From Isoetes taiwanensis (lineage: Eukaryota > Streptophyta > Lycopodiopsida > Isoetales > Isoetaceae), in the NCBI GenBank assembly GCA_021234155.1, contig JAJEKV010000004.1, positions 2,435,248-2,499,247 on the forward strand: a stretch of DNA of 64,000 nt, written 5' to 3'. Shown here piece after piece: positions 26,184 through 37,926 of this stretch (positions within the stretch are counted from its first letter, which is position 1; each line of letters starts with the position of its first letter). The notes below the pieces were generated by a model. The model was given only the letters and a program-made list of their open reading frames with translations. It was not told where the DNA came from and did not search any database. A program made the translations under genes and the position numbers.

Positions 26184-28880
26184 CATGCCTCATGCTTTGT
26201 CATATCTGTAGATATGTGATATACCTATATAATTTTTGTACAGGATGTATGGATCACCTTAAGCTCATGAGATTTGTGATCATATGCGTAACTTAGGGTA
26301 TTATAATGTTCAAATGAGGCAGTCCGATGCAATAGAATATCTTCTGAAGCTACAGAATAAGGTTGGTGGGTACTGCCAATCTTTCCTTTGCATTTTCATG
26401 GATTGTAAATTTGAGTTGGCAGCACTGCTAAGACATTAAATTATATTCCCATTGTACTTATTTCATAATAAAAGTCAGATGTTCCGTTGTACTTATTCCA
26501 TAATAATCAATGAGATGTGTCTTGGTTATGATTATTCTTTCTAGCTCTCGTTCCAGGATATTTATATTATGATATGCTGGGTGCCAGAAGTTTTATTGAA
26601 ACTAGTTAACTACCTTCTAATGTCCATATATAGGTGCAAAGCATGGCATACTGGATCTGTCTGCAATTCCTAAACTTTGTACATTAAACCAATTCCTCCA
26701 CGAGGAGACTTGTACATTAAAGTAATAATTTCATTTGTGTAATTGAGCTAAAAAATTTATAAATCTTTTTAATGTGTTATATATTCTTTGAAGTGCAGGG
26801 TCAGGCTCCTTAGATCCAGATATACATATACATACTGAGCAAAGCCAAGACTTTGAAGCTATAGTTGCCAAATATTCAGGGGAACAGCTCCCGTATATGA
26901 AGACGCCAATAGTTACACGACACCACATTTGTTTCCTTTCTTGGGTAGTATACGACTAAGTCCATAAAAATCTTATCTCTTGACATAAAGTTGGTTGCCG
27001 TGATAAAGAGGTCACCCATGTGCAAAATTAGTTGCTATAGAAGATTTATGCACTAGGTAATTTTTGTGGGAAGTTGAGACGGCGTTGCTAGACGAGGCAT
27101 TATTAGTGGGGGAGCCATAAGTGATGCCTCGTCAGTGCCGTTAAAACTTTTCAACCGCCACTTGTGCACCGAGGTTTTTAAAGTAAAAATTACAAAGCGT
27201 AATGCCATGTTTGAGCTGAAATTGCGTTTCATGGCTACTATCTTGTCAATGCCACCTTGTTATAATGATTGACACCTTGTTATAATGGTAGAAAAAGAAA
27301 ATCATCTGAGCCATTCACGAGAGACTTGGACCTTTTATTTGGAATCTTTGTCTCTTCATCTACCCTTGCTTCACAAGGGAATTCTACATTTCCTTTGAGG
27401 AAAATTGTTTTGATAAAATGACTCGCCTTTCTTGGCCCGTTATTCTCCAATTATGGGCAAACATTGGTTAATACAACCTAATGACTCCACCTTTTTTTGG
27501 TGCCATTCAGAGGCTTTTAATTCAAATAGTAATGTATCGCTATTAAATTCTATTGGATACCATGGGACGAAACCGTTAGTTGATTTTTCGGATGTCAACA
27601 CGGTGCCTCCACACTATGGGTTGCCCACACAGTGCCCACACTATGGGTGTCTTCATGATACAATCGTGGACACTCTTAAACTAGTCATAGAAATATGAAA
27701 GAAAATTTGGTCCTGTAAGTAGATCAATGAGAAGAAAGAAGGCGGCATTCACAATCGCAAACATACTTATGAATGTGATTTTTCCACATTGTTTCTTTGA
27801 TTACAATAGTGTCTCTGATGCAGTTTACTCTCCAACTCTTTTGGTGCCTCACCCAATCATTATTCCATTGTGATATAAGATCTCATGCCACAATTGTTAT
27901 TCGTATTTTACTTCCCCTGGCATTGTTGAAAAATTTGCACAAACAGAATTACGTAGTTGGTCACCTAATGCAATAAAGGGTCCCACTCTAGTCTCCGTTC
28001 TGAGTGATGCCATGTGTTCCTATGATAGCGAGATGCCCCACTCCATTCGAGTACCCGACCAATGTTTTGATTGCTATTACCTCTGTAGGAGCCATGCCGT
28101 CGCTCCCCACATCAACCACTAGAATATCACAAAGCGTTTTGAAGAATGTCATAACTCATCCAACTCGTAGTCAATAAGGCTATATGATCTTCGCTCATTT
28201 TTGGACTCAATGAAATTGAATTCTCCCTAAAGATGCGGAGTACCAACGGCTAGAAGGTAAGATCCCATGCACTTTTACCATAGTTTTGCAGTGACAACCT
28301 TGATTGAATGTTCAGGACACGTTGGAGGTGTCAGCTTAATCACTTCCTTTTCCACTAAGTGATAGTTTGGGGACCTTAGTGTATTATCTTGTACTTATGG
28401 TTGGCTTGTATTCGGAGTTTCCTTGGAGTTGGTCAAGCTTGGAGCTACCATAGCCCACTGAGTGCTCAAGCCATCATTGTATATACACTCTACCTGAATA
28501 GATTTCACGGAAAACCAGGTACATCCGATCTTGATTGGCTTTTCACCCCTAACCTCAAGTCGTCCCCATATTCAACAGTATACGTGGGCTCGGTCCTCGA
28601 AGGCCCGTTATAAATCTCTTCTTTCTATAGAATACGAGGGGATCCCTTAGCAGCTAAGAGTTTGTTTAGTCTTTCCTCTTGGAAAATAGGTGATCTTTGC
28701 CTGACTTTTTCTCATTCCTAGTCCTTTTTCTTCTTCTCTTTTACTGATTTATTATTTTTCTAGGCAACATAACTTTCTTAGCGTTTTGCTATCACATGAG
28801 TAATGCATTTCGTTATTCATGGTGGGATTGAGAAAATCCAGAGCAAACCCATATGGGATGTATAAATATAATACCTTGCT
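26184..28880. other. TRFL 3' region and spacer, no gene seen
   Basis: The first part is presumably 3' UTR. A short inverted pair near 27.1 kb (GACGAGGCAT and ATGCCTCGTC) flanks about 30 bp. No coding exon is recognised. Confidence 0.45.
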
Positions 28881-28889
28881 TATGCATCC

Positions 28890-29210
28890 TCTTGGTGGAG
28901 AGCCCGGACGACATATCTAGATGAGAGATCCCACCTGAGGTCACGGGTTCAAACCTGGCCAATATCAGTCTAGTAATTGGGACCTTAAATCCATTGGCCT
29001 CAGGTCACGGGTTCAAGTATGATCAACCGGCCCTATGTAGAGACATAGAACCTGCCCAGTGCTCGATAATCACATGCAAAGCAGCTCCTGGCATATCGCA
29101 CCTAGGTAATGATTGGCTTCCATGTGATATGTAGAATAAAGTGATGTAGAATGTACTCATGATGTGATGATGAATAGAATGACGTCCTTCAATAAAAAAA
29201 AAAAAAAAAA
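28890..29210 (+). mobile_element. Probable tRNA-derived SINE
   Basis: A box A-like TGGTGGAGAGCCCGG near 28893 is followed by a perfect box B GGTTCAAACC at 28946-28955, at the usual pol III spacing. A related GGTCACGGGTTCAAG repeat is near 29002, and the unit ends in a run of 17 A at 29194-29210. Box A, box B and an A tail make a SINE likely; the two box-B-like blocks suggest a duplicated or dimeric head. Target-site duplications were not established. Confidence 0.6.
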
Positions 29211-31245
29211 CAACCACTTGTAGATATGCCATGTTGTATCTCAGATTATTCAGATGCTTATGCAGAACGGAATGCCTTGAGTTTTGGCCTATACGTTCCT
29301 TTCATAGGATAATAGATTCAGTGGTTCCTTCTACTTGAATAAGTTCGAATAAGTGTGCTCTGGGTCGCCAGAGTTGAAGAAGGGCCAAGCGAAATTACCA
29401 CATACAAATGCTACAAGGCCCTCCAACATTTTATACCTTCTCATCCGAAGTACCAGCTATTAAAGAAACAATTTGCTTCCACTACGCCCCCTCTAGCTAG
29501 CCAAGGTGGAGCTCCAGTATGTGTCTTATTCTTCTATCAGATAGACGTCACCTATAGCGGATTGTTGTGCATGTTGTCCTATATCATCAATCATTCCTCA
29601 AGGTGGAGAAACGCTGTTGTCCTATCTATGGTTGAATATAGAGATATATAGAAGCTAATTGAACCACTGCTGGGGTCAAAGGCTTCGAAACTTTGTATGT
29701 CGGTATCAAAAACTGATTTTTCATCCCACTTGGCTGTACTTCATGAATTCATCGAGGCTATATGGCTCCATCAATATGCGCTATGTTAATGAATAAAAAA
29801 AACCCAGTATACAGACAAACATGATTCTCAAATAACCTCTATTTCCTACACTTAACCTCAACAACGTCAGAAGGGCCTCCTTCAAGCTGAGAATATCCCC
29901 AGGATTTGGGTCACTAGGGATATCTATAGAACAGTTCTATCACATATTAGAACCACGACATTGTCTCAGTGCCACAATGAGAAATCCCCATTCTCTAACA
30001 TCGTAAAAGGTTGTTGCATCCATGTAGCAGAGCAACTATCTTCCAATTTATCCTGGAGCCATTCGAGCCCAAAGACATGGCATGAGGGCAAGGAGCGAAG
30101 AAGCTAGATTTTGGTATAACTTTTGCACTCACTCTCTATTTTTCACGTTCTTTGACAGGTTGGAAAGTTTGTCTGACACTCTTTCCAACCATGTAGGCCA
30201 AATTTTCCATCTTTAGAGAAATCTTCAGATCACTCCAACTCTTCTACATCTATGAAAGCCAAGCAAACTTCACCTGATAGGACTGCTACTTCCCAGAGGG
30301 TTTCTTCCAGGTTTGATGCTCCTTGAGCCCCAGGGGATCTACCTTCTTGATAAGGAACCTGTCATCTGCGTGTATAAGATGGCAAAAAAACCCCTATGTA
30401 CAACATTCTTCAAATGTAAAACCCCTAACATACAGTATTTGAATGTTGCTTCAAACATAACCCCTCCCAATTTTATACCTCATTTGATCGTTTCAAAATC
30501 CCTCCATACAATCTCATAAAAACATTATTTTTACATATTCACCAAGTGTTTACATAACATCAATTGTAGAATGATGCAACAGATCAGATGCCTTCTTCCA
30601 TGTTCTCAACTGCAATGCACAAAATCATCCATGTATCTTCATATACAATTCATACATTTGATCCTATATGTCAAAGTAGAAAGCTTACCTTAAATTCCTC
30701 TTTATATATTTAAATCTCAGTATAGCTAGACTGCCAAAGAAGTTTTAACTCTTCATATCATACAGTTCGAATCCCCGCCAACTATGCAATCCTTCCACTT
30801 GTGTACAAAGAAATATTAAGAGAAAATTAATATTTTTTTCCTTTATGTATACACATGTGGAACCCTCTAGGTTCTTGCACACGGCTTTGGGATGGGCTTA
30901 TAGGTGATTCCTGCTTGCCTCGAGCTTGCTAAGGTTCAGATTTTGTATAGACAATCTCCCGAGTATCCTTCTTTGATTGGATTCCTAAAGATGCTTGTTG
31001 TTCTACGCGGCTAGCTCGGGCTGATGCTGCTCTTGAGACTTTATCTTCTACAAGTAAGGAAGTGTTGTCTTCTATTCTAGAGGTGCTTAAGACAAAGCAA
31101 CATCAACTTGGTTCACAAGTTCCCCTAGATGCGGTATTCTACAAGATATTGTAGTTCTTATATTATACGCTCACCCCAAGTTGAGATAAACCACGAATTC
31201 CATGTTAAATGCACTATGTTATTGGTTTATTTGTGACATTCCAAG
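29211..31245. other. Spacer, no gene seen
   Basis: Short ORFs only, with no recognisable domain. An isolated box-B-like AGTTCGAATCCCC at about 30.77 kb has no tRNA context. Confidence 0.4.
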
Positions 31246-31449
31246 TATGCTGTTTTGGGTATAAATACATGACATGTCACTATGAATAATTAATGGTGCA
31301 TTAATTATTCATAATCAAAGTTAGCTATGTTAATTCATTAATTGTTTATATGCTGTTTTGGGTATAAATACATGACATGTCACTATGAATAATTAATGGT
31401 GCATTAATTATTCATAATCAAAGTTAGCTATGTTAATTCATTAATTGTT
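31246..31449. repeat. 103-bp near-identical tandem duplication
   Basis: The unit beginning TATGCTGTTTTGGGTATAAA at 31246 is repeated from 31349 with almost no changes, so it is recent. Each unit contains a local inverted repeat (GAATAATTAATG with CATTAATTATTC). Confidence 0.9.
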
Positions 31450-32810
31450 AAGGGGAGAAACTTAACCCTAAACCCTAATTCGAAGTTAGGGCATAACCTA
31501 ATTTAATTAATAAATAAAAGCAAGATTAGCATTTGCCACTTGCCCCAAATCAATCGGGAAAAGAGAAACTGCTAATTAGGATCAATTCAAATTGGGGATT
31601 CAACCCCAATTTGCTCCAATTCAATTTGGGGGAATTAAGAGAAGGAGTTGCTTATTCAATCGGAGGATTATGGAGACCCTTCGAGATAACAGATCTAGCG
31701 AAGATACCGATTAGTAGGCTACATAGCTTGGATTTCTAGTTAGAAATTAACCCCTGGTTGTTTAGATGAATGATTAGATCTTATGTTGTTGCTCATTTGA
31801 GGTTATGAATGGATTAATGGTAGTTCTTTGCTGCACCTCTTGTGCTTGTCGGATAAGGGAGGGTAGAGACCTAAAAGGCTATTAGGACTATAGATGCTTC
31901 TAGCTAGAACCCCATAAATCCCAGTAATTGCGGCCTATGCACAAGAGCCCTCCTAGCTGGGGATGGTAGGCTGTGGTTGAGCACCATACAACGGATAGGA
32001 TGGTGAAGTGGAGGTGGAACCTTGTCTAGCGTGGCTATAAGGCTCCTATAATGTGCTAGGCTTATAGCCGATCATTGCGTGTGGGCCGGGTATGGATTTG
32101 ACACCCCTTGGGTCGCAGGATAGTGCCTATAGGGACGTCCTAGACTGTCGGCCTATGGATTTTGGGGGGTAAGTCAAATACGGATATGTGGGTGCCAGTA
32201 GTGCCACGATTCTCTAGCCACCCATGGAACCATCATGCTCGAGGACGGGATTCATCCCTTTCCTGCCTCATCGGACGTGAGAAATGCAACCTGGAGTAGT
32301 CTCATAGGGTGATTCCATGGGATTACAACTCTGGAAGGCTACAACCCTGCCATATCATGTTCCAGCCTATCTGCAAAGTGTGCACAGAAGGGGCGGATGG
32401 AGTGGACTACCATGCCAGCCAATGCTAATATCATGCTTTCATCTGTTGTTATCCGAAGGCCTTGACCGTCAGTTGACCCCCTTGAGTCTGAACCCCTGAT
32501 TAGAACCTTCATTTTTGATGCATTTGTTATGTATATTGTATGTGATGTCGTCTTGCTGATGGATGGGCCATCCTTCGTGGTGGCATATTATTTTATGTAT
32601 ATTGTTGCTAGGTGCTAACATATATGTATGCTTCCCCTATATAGGATTTTCCATAGAAGGCGTGGGAAGAATGACTTCACCCGGACACTTGCCCATCATA
32701 AGTGGTCCGAGTCAGACGGAGGGCCTTTCCGTGGTGATTGAGTTGCCATGGGAGGGGAATTTCCCGTATTTATATGAAGGGAGCATCATACAGTTCGGGG
32801 AGCATCACAA
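31450..32810 (+). mobile_element. Probable long LTR of a second retrotransposon
   Basis: Non-coding, ending immediately before a tRNA-Met primer site, so it is best read as a 5' LTR. The start could be near 31.25 kb, which would put the 103-bp duplication inside it. No matching 3' LTR or coding region was recognised downstream. Confidence 0.45.
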
Positions 32811-32826
32811 TGGTATCAAAGCCATG
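32811..32826 (+). other. Primer-binding site for initiator tRNA-Met
   Basis: TGGTATCAAAGCCATG differs by one base within the TGGTATCAGAGCC that pairs with the 3' end of plant initiator tRNA-Met. It is the common primer site of plant LTR retrotransposons. Confidence 0.75.
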
Positions 32827-33926
32827 ATCTTGGTAGACTAAATCATAACATTGGGCTCGCACCACCCTAAATCTGTAGGTAGTATGCTAGATAGCCTAAG
32901 AGTGTGAAGGATGAGTTAACTAGAAAGAGAATTGTAGGACAAAAAAGTGAGGCCCTGTTGAGTTTTTTTGGCAGAAAGAAGTCACTTGCTCTCGGAGGCC
33001 ATAACTTTCTGTAGGAAGCTCGGTTGAAGGCAATTTTTGCATTATTGCATCGAGAACATTCGAATTTGCTAAAACTCCCTAAAAGCCCTATCAGAAGAGG
33101 CTCCAAATGAGATATTTTTAGGATTATGTTAAAGGTGGTGCCAACGGAGAAAAGTGAGTATAGCATTCAATTTATAGAAACCCCCTGAGCATCGCTTTAT
33201 ACGTGCGGTATAAAAAATGTCATATATAAAAAATATTTCTTGCATTGTGCAAGATCCTTCTTCAATATACTTGTGTCGGGGATCTCCTCTTTAATATGCC
33301 TGGATTCTATTCACTCTGGTTGCACTGTGGCCCGAGAGTAACAATCCTTGTTTATATGCTTTATTATACCTTTTGCGCCTTTTGTTATATCCGGCTAAGC
33401 AAACTGGATCATCGACATCTAGTCTGGCTAGAAAAGCCAGAGCTACCAGCTGATGATGTCCGATACCCTGACCCAGGCTCGAAATTAATCTGGAAGTTTT
33501 CTGCAACTCCAGTTGTGTGCGTCTAGCAACATAAACTTCTACATGCGAATGCAAAACCTTTGGTCTTATCCCATGTTCTTTCCACATGTACTTCCGTGTC
33601 ACCTAATATTATTCCAACATTGCTTTTCACAGTGTAGAGTAAACCCTATATAAAGGGCTATTATAAACTAAATTGGGTTCATCTATTGCTCGATATATGT
33701 AATTACGTTCCTTATACACTTCAAGCAGTATCCAGCCAAAGTACATAACCACATGCTAGTAGAGGCTACTTTCCCAAGTCATGCAACTCATTCAAAAGCT
33801 ATGAAGTTGACAACCTTTTCAGTTCCAGGCCACCTAAAAGTATTGTATGATCATAATCCACGTTTCTTTAATATGTTCTCTACAACTATGATCTATCCCC
33901 TTTAAACTAATCAGTGAAGGGTGTTC
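32827..33926. other. Decayed retrotransposon interior or spacer
   Basis: No gag or pol motif was recognised downstream of the primer site. An open minus-strand frame at 33291-33602 is unrecognised. Confidence 0.4.
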
Positions 33927-34009
33927 TTTTACTACGCTCATTATTGTTCAATAGCTGTACACTTGGTGCATACTATTAAAGCTATTGAACAATAATGAGC
34001 GTAGTAAAA
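33927..34009. repeat. Perfect 30-bp inverted repeat with 23-bp loop
   Basis: Left arm 33927-33956 (starts TTTTACTACGCTCATTATTG) and right arm 33980-34009 are exact reverse complements. It lies just left of the palindrome-rich block and is followed by ATTACAGATA repeats. It could be a foldback element, a precursor of small RNA, or an element end. Confidence 0.9.
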
Positions 34010-34300
34010 TTACAGATAATGAAATTACAGATAGTAAAATTACAGTAAAAGACTATCTTGTTTAATGGGATGTCATCTTGTTGTAATCAGACTGTAATCA
34101 TCTATGAGATAAAGTATTAGTACAACTTGTCTTCTATATGTGCAACTTGTCCAACATGTCCCGTGAAATTGGGCGCCCGCCCACTTTGCCCTAGAATGGT
34201 TCCCCTTGAATGCGCATAGTGAATGGTACGCGAAATTGGGCACGGTCAATACTGGCGCTAGAATGTACGCCAATAATTGACATCAATAAATTTTCACCAC

Positions 34301-34308
34301 TATAAAAG
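34301..34308 (+). promoter_or_regulatory. TATA box of the 34.3-kb small gene
   Basis: TATAAAAG about 31 bp before the ATG at 34332, with CCAATAATTG about 30 bp further upstream. The implied leader is very short. Confidence 0.55.
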
Positions 34309-34331
34309 CAGCTCCACTGCATTCATCTCTC

Positions 34332-34574
34332 ATGGCTTCCTTGCCGGATCGTCCGGAGAACATCCGATCCTTCAAGTGCTACTTGAGCTACAACGATATT
34401 AACCAGTGCTATATGAATGGTGTTAGTCTTGATCCATGGCTCCAGTCCAAAGCAGATGGACCTGCGAGTGCTTGCAGGAAGCTCACTCGTGTTGTGGTCC
34501 ACCTGTATTGGCTTCCTGATCAGCAGATCTTTGAGCTGAATGGCATCGCCTTGGCAGGCGTTGACGACGAGTGA
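34332..34574 (+). CDS. Small unrecognised protein, 80 aa
   Basis: ORF from ATG at 34332 to TGA at 34572-34574, starting MASLPDRPENIRSFKCYLSY. It is not recognised. Support is a well-placed TATA box and CAAT-like sequence, and a palindrome at 34166-34187 with a half site at about 34233 in the upstream region. No signal peptide or membrane segment is evident. It may be the first exon of a larger gene. Confidence 0.4.
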   Translation: MASLPDRPENIRSFKCYLSYNDINQCYMNGVSLDPWLQSKADGPASACRKLTRVVVHLYWLPDQQIFELNGIALAGVDDE

Positions 34575-34998
34575 ATCGTTGTAGACTACTGTACCTGACA
34601 AGGATATAATAATGTTGTAAGGATGTAATAAGCATAGTCAATATTATATAATGTAACGTACCTGAGTAATTCCTGAGGGTCTGCTCTTTGATCTCCACTG
34701 TTTCTGCACCTCCACTTCACTTCACGTTTGATGACGTTTCCTCTGCTAGTAAATTGGGCGCCCGCCCAATTTCTGGCTGAGGATAGCGAAGGTCTCAAGT
34801 TAACAGCAACAAGATTGGTCGTGAAATAAATTAAATTAAAGGTTTTAATTTCTACGGGTAACCAACCGCCCAATTTGATTAGCAAAGTAAACTAGAGAAT
34901 TTGAAGACAAAGAAATGAGTGCAACATTATCATTTCTGAAAAAGAAGTAATTACAAATGTTCATAATATATTTCCCATATTTTGAAATCATAAATCGC

Positions 34999-36420
34999 TC
35001 ATTCGTCTGGAGGCACCTCTTCTAAATGATCCTTGCTGGGTTCTTCATGCTGGGGCGGAGATTGTTGTGCTGCCTCTTTGATCTTTTCCATTCTTTGCCT
35101 AAAATCTTCGGACCCCAGTTCCTCATTCTCCTCATCTGCACCCTGATTGTCTTCTGTGTTCGCGACCTCTTCCTCTACATCTTGACTGTTCAATGTGTTG
35201 GGGACCACATCCTCTCCATCCTGATTGTCCCCTTCCTATGTTTCCATGACAACGACAGACTCAGGATCCCTAGCAACCTCTTCCTCGAACTTTGAGGTCG
35301 CCTCAATTATGTCCTGAGTATTCACCAGTGCCGTCCCTGCCAGTGCGTTGATGTTCTACTTTCTTCTCCTAAATAGTTCCAAATCCTGAGAGCTAAGGGC
35401 CGTTGCCTTTTTGAGCTCTAGCTGAATCGAGCTCTTGTCCTGTCTCAGAATGGATTGCACTTCGTTTATGGTTGTAGCGGAGAACGGACAAGGTGTCTCA
35501 GGAGCAGGAAGCTGAGGCTGAGGAACATTTTTGGAAGTAGAGGGCTTCTTCTTTCTAGTGCCCGAGCTCTTGATTTTTTCTCGTCTAACATGACATCGAG
35601 TTGCTCGAATATCTGTACAAGCTTAATTTCCAAGCTTCTCGTCTGTCTCAAAAGACAATGTTTTATAGCCCTCGCACACTGCAACTCGGCTAAAAGCACC
35701 ACCAGAAAAGAAATCGAGAACAGTGCAACCTTCCAACATCAACTTCTGTACTAGATAGGTGCACGTCCTACTTTCCAACTGATTCTGCACGAGTACTCCT
35801 CCCCACCTTTGACCCTTTGTCGCACCAAGGACGATACAGCCAATAAGCTGCAGGGAAAACAAATGTTAGAAACATTCATAGTCAACAACAAAATTGGGCG
35901 GGCGCCCAATTTGAAATGCATACCTGCTCACACTCATGATCAGGCAAATTCTTTTCGATGTCCTGTTGGGAAACTTAGCATATTGCTTAGGATGGTCGGA
36001 ATTGGCGAAGCAAATATTTATTTCCTGCACAGATGGCGGAGCCGCTGCGTCTCTGGCAACATACATTAGCAGGACAAGACATTGCAACTCTCGAACTCTA
36101 GAGGTAGAAGCAGCTTCGCGGGGGTCCCGGTAGGAACCAACCCAAACACGCCGCCACCACCGTCTATTGTCTTCATGGCGGATAGGCACTCATTGAGGCG
36201 GTCCGGGGTAATAAATATAGCTATCCAGTAAAGCTGCTGGTCCGTCATCGTGCTAAGCTGGTCAAGGAATTTTTCATAATCTTCCTTTGGCCATTTCTTT
36301 GTATATCTGAAGTCGCATCCAATGAAGCGGGCAGAAGTGTTTACCACGTCCACGCACAAACCTCGCGGACTAACGTGGAAACACTTGAACGGTTTGCCAC
36401 CCTCTTCAACTGGCCCAAGA
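34999..36420 (-). pseudogene. DNA-methyltransferase-like gene, decayed
   Basis: Minus-strand coding pieces: HVSPRGLCVDVVNTSARFIG, then YTKKWPKEDYEKFLDQLSTM and YWIAIFITPDRLNECLSAM, then PPSVQEINICFANSD. A 70-90 bp intron (donor SR|GTATGC, acceptor CCCTGCAG) with a palindrome inside follows. The next piece holds TVLDFFSGGAFSRVAVCEGY, FETDEK. The last resembles motif I (FxGxG, SAM-binding) of DNA amino-methyltransferases, and its position after the rest of the domain would fit a permuted type. A DPPY-type motif is not clear. An acidic C-terminal tail (NQGADEENEELGSEDF) ends at 34999. At least two frameshifts and two stops in the tail show decay, unless extra introns explain them. The methyltransferase call is an inference from the motif. 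Confidence 0.45.
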
Positions 36421-37926
36421 AGATATTAGCTACTTTCTTTGTAGAGGGACTCGAAAAGCTTTCCTTCTCCATCTCTTTAAGTCCTTCGCCCATCCACTCG
36501 ATACTACTTGGTGAACATAAGCATCAGATTCTCTCGTGAATATGGGATGAGCTTGCCTCAAGGTAGCCATGTCTTGAAAAGGAAGTTTCTTCACTTCCTT
36601 CATGTATCCGGACAAGGGCCCGCTCCATTGTTCCAATCTTCTTCAGCTCTAAGGCTCTGACTTTCATGGTACGTCTCCCAGTATAATCCTTGCTTCCCTT
36701 CAGGAATGTGGTGCCATCCTTGATCTCCTTCATCAGCCTTTGTAGATCTAGAGGATGCATGGACTTTAATGGGCTTACGTGAATTGTTGGTGAAAAGTCT
36801 AAGCCTATTTTTCACTTCAATTCTTTCTCCCCCTCTCGTCCCTTCAACCGGTCTTAGTAAAATAACTGGGCAACTTCTTTGCACATTGACCACGATTATT
36901 CGCTATCAAGATATACAAAGTAGTCGAGTAGTCACGCATAGTTGACTTTTTAATCGCTTGCGGCGCTCATGACTTTCCAATCTGCATGACACGTAGGCAT
37001 TAGAGAAGGCCCATACACATCATCTTAATTTGCGTGCACTAGCGGTCCCAAATTGAAGCCCCACCCAATTTCCGACCATCGACAGCGAATTGGCGGGGCA
37101 TTTTTTCGAACGGTCCCAAATAGGGCGGGCGCCCAATTTGCACTGTTTTCAGGGAAATTGGAAATTCCCAATTTGAAAAGAGTGTCAATCATCTGAAATT
37201 GGGCTGGCTTCAATTTGGCACCGGTGGATAGCACCTGGCTGCAAAAATAATGGTGGTAGTGCACTCACGGGGAATAAGCTCCACCAACGGAGTGCCCGTT
37301 TGCCCTTCTTAGGCTTCAGAATGCCCACCGGTTTTGAAGCTGCTGAATTTCTTGAAGAATACTTCTTCGTGTATAGTCTTCTTTGTTATATCATTATTCT
37401 CCCGGCCGACTTTAACGTGCTTTCGATTCTTTGTGAGATTTCCTACCAGGACTCGGCATTTCCTTTTTGGCATAGAAAAAGAATATCGGTTACGCCAAGT
37501 GCTTCCTTTCAGAGGCCATGCCAAAGCTTGTGTGACAAGCGGTTGAGCAACCGTGGTCGTATGGTTGCCATTTACAATCCAAAATTACGCATTTTTGTGG
37601 GTCCTCCGCCTTCTTCCACTTAATTGCTCGCATGCGTGGATCGAATCGGCCTGACATCAAAGACATGGAGGGTGCATCTGATGGCTGATAAACGATTCGT
37701 AGAGAGTGTCCAAGTGCTCTGGACTTATGACCCTACAAGTCATATTTGCCGGGGCTTTATGCATCTTGAACACATCGACTTCAATCTCGAAGCCCACCCC
37801 CAGAGGGTAGATTCTCTCCCTGTGCTTGATGCTTGCAATGGCGCTCTGTGACAACTCATGTCTGCTCTCCTGTGTGACGTCGCCACCAGATGGAGTGAAC
37901 TTCACGATCTGCCGGCTAGTCTCCCG
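36421..37926 (-). other. Minus-strand coding remnants between the methyltransferase-like and H3-mimic ORFs
   Basis: Open pieces with protein-like composition: SGGDVTQESRHELSQSAIAS with YPLGVGFEIEVDVFKMHKAP (37905-37657), KRKCRVLVGNLTKNRKHVKV (about 37.45 kb), FLKGSKDYTGRRTMKVRALE (about 36.68 kb) and FTRESDAYVHQVVSSGWAKD (about 36.52 kb). None is recognised. They may be exons that join the flanking ORFs into one large gene. A palindrome (37118-37139) and degenerate half sites lie within 37.05-37.21 kb. Confidence 0.4.

Noticed and set aside
27432-27698. 88-codon plus-strand ORF
   Set aside because: No domain or exon context; consistent with chance in spacer DNA.
30760-30785. tRNA gene suggested by AGTTCGAATCCCC
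   Set aside because: No box A, acceptor stem or anticodon arm could be fitted upstream.
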